Source: CAYNQN01 sp964530525
Lineage (GTDB): Bacteria > Actinomycetota > Acidimicrobiia > Acidimicrobiales > Acidimicrobilacustridaceae
Reading direction: 5' to 3'
Length of the DNA stretch: 8,155 nucleotides
Assembly (NCBI GenBank): GCA_964530525.1
Contig: CAZHBH010000085.1
Location: 1-8,155, forward strand
The notes under the pieces were generated by a model. That model was not told the DNA's origin. It saw only the letters and a program-made list of their open reading frames with translations, and did no database searches. Positions 5,639 through 8,155 of this stretch are shown in pieces; position 1 is the stretch's first letter; each line of letters opens with the position of its first letter. The translations under genes were made by a program, and so were the position numbers.

Positions 5639-6079
5639 GTAGCCGGCGGTGGCGATGGCTATCGTCTGGGCCTACGGGCACGCAGACCCCGCCGGTACCA
5701 GCTGGTGCCCGGCGAGAACCGCCGAGGAGCACGACAGACCGAGAACCCTCCCGCCGCCGCCTACGGCGTCCACTCAGAGGTGGGACGGCTCCGAAAGGTC
5801 CTGGTGTGCTCCCCCGGCCTCGCTCACGAGCGCCTCACGCCCACCAACTGCGACGAGCTGCTGTTCGACGACGTGCTGTGGGTGCAGAACGCTCGGCGTG
5901 ATCACTTCGACTTCGCCGACAAGATGCGAGACCGCGGAGTGGAGGTGGTGGAGCTACACGACGTGCTGGCCGCGACCATGGCCGATCCCGAGGCCAAGGC
6001 CTGGTTGCTCGACCGCAAGGTCGTGCCCGACGAGGTGGGCATAGGCCTCGTCGCCGAGACCCGTTCCTTCCTGGACTAG
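5621..6079 (+). CDS. arcA: Arginine deiminase, N-terminal part, cut by in-frame TAG
   Basis: Homology to arginine deiminase begins near 5738-5765 (TENPPAAAYGVHSEVGRLRK) and continues through VLVCSPGLAHERLTPTNCDELLFDD to ETRSFLD, where TAG (6077-6079) ends the frame. The remainder of the enzyme follows in the same frame. The N-terminal GVHSEVG and LTPTNCDELLFDD motifs are typical of the family and contribute to the substrate pocket. The open frame allows GTG starts at 5621 and 5705, neither with a Shine-Dalgarno sequence. AGGAG at 5725-5729 is followed by ACAGACCGAG, where ACATGACCGAG would give a perfect start (MTENPP...). As read, this piece lacks the catalytic Cys, His and Glu, so it would be inactive alone. 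It may be a decaying gene, a sequence error, or a read-through gene. Confidence 0.85.
   Translation: MRSLLQVAGGGDGYRLGLRARRPRRYQLVPGENRRGARQTENPPAAAYGVHSEVGRLRKVLVCSPGLAHERLTPTNCDELLFDDVLWVQNARRDHFDFADKMRDRGVEVVELHDVLAATMADPEAKAWLLDRKVVPDEVGIGLVAETRSFLD
5725..5729 (+). promoter_or_regulatory. Ribosome binding site of arcA with lost start codon
   Basis: AGGAG stands 8 nt before codon ACC (5738), exactly where homology to arginine deiminase begins, yet the triplet before ACC is CAG, not a start. Inserting one T between 5736 and 5737 would give ATG with a 6-nt spacer, beginning MTENPPAAAYGVHSEVG. This argues that the true start was here and that one base is missing. Confidence 0.5.
6077..6079 (+). 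other. In-frame amber codon inside arcA
   Basis: TAG interrupts arcA between FLD and LDPSQLAVYLIGG. The reading frame is the same on both sides, so this is a substitution (for example GAG or CAG to TAG) and not a frameshift. The six other visible stops in the window (ends at 863, 1646, 3263, 4105, 6979, 7044) are all TGA. Confidence 0.9.
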
Positions 6080-6979
6080 CTGGATCCGTCACAGCTGGCC
6101 GTCTACCTCATAGGTGGCCTGTCGACCCGCGACCTACCTGACGACCTCAGACCCGGGTACGTGGCGCTTGCCAGGGAGTCGAGCGGCGTGAACGAGTACC
6201 TCATGCCGCCGCTTCCCAACACCCTGTACACGCGCGACACGACCTGCTGGATCTACGGGGGCGTGACGCTCAACCCGCTCTACTGGCCGGCGCGCCAGGG
6301 CGAGACCCTCCTCATGAAGGCGATCTACGAGTTCCACCCCGACTTCGTGGGGGCGAACCACTGGTGGGGGGACCCGGAGCGGGACTGGGCGCAGGCGACG
6401 CTCGAGGGTGGTGACGTGCTGGTCCCCGGCGACGGGGTGGTGATCATCGGGATGAGCGAGCGAACCTCCCGCCAGGCGATCACCCAGGTGGCCCAGGCGC
6501 TGTTCGCACGGGAAGCCGCCAAGCAGGTGATCGTGGCGGGAATGCCCAAGCTGCGCTCCGCCATGCACCTCGACACGGTGTTCACCTTCGCCGACCGCGA
6601 CCTCGCCACCGCGTACCCGGGGATCGTCGACGGGATCCATCCCTTCACCCTCCGGCCCACCGACGGCGCGCCAGGGGTGGAGGTGGTGGAGGAGACCCGG
6701 CCCTTCGTCGAGGTCGTGGCCGCCGCTCTGGGGCTCCCGGAGCTGCGCATCGTCGAGACCGGTGGCTCGATCTACGACAGCGAGCGACAGCAGTGGGACA
6801 GCGGGAACAACCTGGTGAACATCGAGCCGGGCGTCGTCGTGGCTTACGACCGCAACACGCACACCAACTCGGCCCTGCGCAGGGCAGGTGTAGAGGTGAT
6901 CACCATCGTCGGTGCGGAGCTGGGCAGAGGTCGGGGCGGCGGCCACTGCATGACCTGCCCCATCGTCCGCGACCCCTGA
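6080..6979 (+). CDS. arcA: Arginine deiminase, C-terminal catalytic part
   Basis: This 299-residue stretch is the larger, catalytic part of arginine deiminase (L-arginine to L-citrulline and NH3, cytoplasmic, first step of the arginine deiminase pathway). All active-site motifs are present: PNTLYTRD (Asp binding the guanidinium), YEFHPDF, LEGGDVLVPGDG (Glu of the EGGD motif), MHLDTVFT (catalytic His plus Asp) and GGGHCMTCPI (nucleophilic Cys near the C-terminus). Together with the part before the TAG the protein would be about 413 residues, the usual size. The first in-frame start after TAG is GTG 6161, with no Shine-Dalgarno sequence, so independent translation is unlikely. The intact active site argues for a recent lesion, a sequence error or suppression, not long decay. 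No ornithine carbamoyltransferase or carbamate kinase is in the window. Confidence 0.88.
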   Translation: MDPSQLAVYLIGGLSTRDLPDDLRPGYVALARESSGVNEYLMPPLPNTLYTRDTTCWIYGGVTLNPLYWPARQGETLLMKAIYEFHPDFVGANHWWGDPERDWAQATLEGGDVLVPGDGVVIIGMSERTSRQAITQVAQALFAREAAKQVIVAGMPKLRSAMHLDTVFTFADRDLATAYPGIVDGIHPFTLRPTDGAPGVEVVEETRPFVEVVAAALGLPELRIVETGGSIYDSERQQWDSGNNLVNIEPGVVVAYDRNTHTNSALRRAGVEVITIVGAELGRGRGGGHCMTCPIVRDP

Positions 6980-7043
6980 GAGCGGCTGGGCAGGCCTCTG
7001 GACCCCCTACGGTGTCGACGAGTCGCCGGGCTGGGAGCTGGCG
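6980..7043. other. Convergent arcA/nrdJ intergenic gap, no clear terminator
   Basis: Two convergent genes end here with 64 nt between. There is a 9-bp inverted repeat, GAGCGGCTG (6980-6988) and CAGCCGCTC (7051-7059), 62 nt apart, the second copy being inside the end of nrdJ. A small AGCTG-GCGT-CAGCT hairpin (7036-7049) spans the nrdJ stop. Neither has a T-run, so termination may depend on Rho or on sites not recognised. Confidence 0.4.
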
Positions 7044-8155
7044 TCAGCTGCAGCCGCTCGTGGTGCCGCAGCTGGGGCAGGCGTGGCAGCTGCCGGCGCG
7101 GACCATGTGCACGCCGCACTGCATGCACATGGGGGCGTCGACGTGCTGGACCTGCGCTGCGGGTGCCGGGGCGTCCTGGACCTGGCCGACCTGAACGCTC
7201 GGCGCCTCGGCGGACGACCCCGACGGAGGCAGGAGGTCGAGCAGGGACGAAGCCGACTCCACCGAGGGAGGATCGGCCGGGAGCTCGCTGCCCTGGCGGG
7301 TCTCGATGATGGTCTCCTCCACACCGGGAAGGGTCGGCTGGGTCCGCTCCGCCGTGGTGAGGATGCCCAGCTCGGCCCGCTCCTGCGGGGACAGGTACAT
7401 CACCGCGAGCTTCCGGAACAGGTAGTCCATGAGGGAGTTGGCGATCCGCACCTCGGGGTCATCGGTCATGCCGGCGGGCTCGAAGCGCATGCCGGTGAAG
7501 GCCTCGACGAAGCTGCGCAGCGGCACCCCGTACTGAAGGCCGTGGCTCACCGAGATGGCGAAGGCGTCCATGATGCCGGCGAGGGTCGAGCCCTGCTTGG
7601 AGACACGCACGAAGATCTCGCCGGGACGCCCGTCGTCGTACTCGCCCACCGTCACGAAGCCCTTGCAGTCGGCGACGCGGAACTCGAACGTGCGCGAGCT
7701 GCGCGAGCGCGGGAGCTTCTGGCGGATCGGCTCGTGCGAGACGCGCTCCACGACCTTCTCCACGATCTGGGTGGCACCCACTGCGACGGTCGGTGTGGCC
7801 TCCCCCGCCGAAGGGTCGTCCGCCTGCGCCCCGTCCTTCTTGGCCATGGCGAGAGGCTGGGCCACCTTGCAGTTGTCGCGGTAGATGGCGATCGCCTTGA
7901 GTCCCATCTTCCAGGCATCCACGTGGAGCTGGTCCACCTCTTCCACCGTCACCTCCTCCGGCATGTTCACCGTCTTGGAGATGGCGCCCGAGATGAAGGG
8001 CTGCACCGCAGCCATCATCTTCACGTGGCCCAGGTAGTGGATGACGTTGTCGCCCATTGAGCACGCGAACACCGGGAGGTGCTCGCTCTTCAGGGGGGGA
8101 GCTCCGAGGATCGACTTGTGATCGTCGATGTAGGCGACGATCTGGTCGATCTCGG
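7044..8155 (-). CDS. nrdJ: Class II (B12-dependent) ribonucleotide reductase, C-terminal part
   Basis: The visible 369 residues are the C-terminal part of adenosylcobalamin-dependent ribonucleotide reductase; the start and catalytic core lie past the right edge. The segment HLPVF, then HYLGHVKMMAAVQPFISGA and SKTVNMP, is diagnostic of NrdJ. After a linker comes a TSCPD-type domain (RTFEFRVADCKGFVTVGEY to about the LFRKLAVMYL segment), then a Pro/Ala/Ser-rich linker (about 7130-7290) and a Cys-rich zinc-ribbon tail (7047-7127) with CMQCG, CHACPSCG and a penultimate Cys. Tail cysteines of this enzyme class pass reducing equivalents to the active site. The enzyme makes deoxyribonucleotides without oxygen, which fits a low-oxygen lifestyle, though aerobic actinobacteria also carry it. 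It converges on arcA and need not be functionally linked. Confidence 0.95.
   Translation of the reverse strand, partial: EIDQIVAYIDDHKSILGAPPLKSEHLPVFACSMGDNVIHYLGHVKMMAAVQPFISGAISKTVNMPEEVTVEEVDQLHVDAWKMGLKAIAIYRDNCKVAQPLAMAKKDGAQADDPSAGEATPTVAVGATQIVEKVVERVSHEPIRQKLPRSRSSRTFEFRVADCKGFVTVGEYDDGRPGEIFVRVSKQGSTLAGIMDAFAISVSHGLQYGVPLRSFVEAFTGMRFEPAGMTDDPEVRIANSLMDYLFRKLAVMYLSPQERAELGILTTAERTQPTLPGVEETIIETRQGSELPADPPSVESASSLLDLLPPSGSSAEAPSVQVGQVQDAPAPAAQVQHVDAPMCMQCGVHMVRAGSCHACPSCGTTSGCS

Noticed and set aside
5630..5665. TTGCTT and TATCGT as an arcA promoter
   Set aside because: The spacer is 24 nt, too long for a sigma-70-type promoter; other plus-strand pairs were no better.
6077..6079. Pyrrolysine or other programmed meaning for the TAG
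   Set aside because: Arginine deiminase is not a known pyrrolysine protein, no recoding structure is evident after the codon, and no suppressor tRNA is visible in this window; mutation or sequence error is simpler.
6134..6946. A 270-codon minus-strand frame opposite arcA
   Set aside because: The plus-strand frame carries all arginine deiminase motifs; the antisense translation has no family resemblance.
6980..7059. 9-bp inverted repeat as a bidirectional terminator
   Set aside because: The arms are 62 nt apart, one arm is inside nrdJ, and there is no T-run on either strand.
7083..8060. A 325-codon plus-strand frame opposite nrdJ
   Set aside because: It is antisense to the NrdJ C-terminal region, with His/Arg/Gly-rich composition typical of a shadow frame.

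Overview
This is a GC-rich chromosomal window from what looks like a high-GC actinobacterium. Codons are strongly biased to G/C in third position, and six genes whose 3' ends are visible stop with TGA. Protein style (an actinobacterial-looking B12-dependent ribonucleotide reductase, MBL/ODP paralogues) would fit Acidimicrobiia or a relative, but that placement is inference. No rRNA, tRNA, CRISPR array, transposase or phage gene was seen.

Layout. Positions 1-5505 hold five genes on the minus strand, transcribed from right to left: an NhaC-family antiporter, a lipoprotein with two META/HslJ domains, a LuxR-type regulator with a helical-repeat body, and two tandem metallo-beta-lactamase-fold proteins of the flavodiiron/ODP type (the last runs off the left edge). 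Junctions are tight (4-bp ATGA overlap, then gaps of 15, 54 and 44 nt), so this is probably one operon. A divergent, structured control region of 100-280 bp (depending on the true starts) follows. To its right, on the plus strand, is an arginine deiminase gene (arcA) that is complete in homology and active-site residues but is interrupted by an in-frame TAG codon. Finally, a convergent class II ribonucleotide reductase (nrdJ) enters from the right edge; only its C-terminal 369 residues are visible.

How the genes may work together. Arginine deiminase makes citrulline and ammonia, the first step of arginine fermentation, usually used when oxygen is short. The NhaC-family transporter is a reasonable candidate for arginine/ornithine (or citrulline) exchange rather than simple Na+/H+ exchange. 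The ODP-type proteins are candidates for oxygen binding or sensing, and the LuxR protein, which lacks any recognisable sensor domain of its own, could be their output. NrdJ needs no oxygen. The window therefore reads as a low-oxygen arginine-use locus with a possible built-in oxygen sensor. This is inference from gene content.

Three anomalies lie within about 620 bp around the divergent region: nhaC and arcA each have a good Shine-Dalgarno sequence followed by no usable in-frame start (each would be repaired by one inserted base), and arcA carries the amber codon. They are either real decay, sequence errors or recoding. A perfect 14-bp inverted repeat with a 2-nt centre inside nhaC is the most striking non-coding signal.
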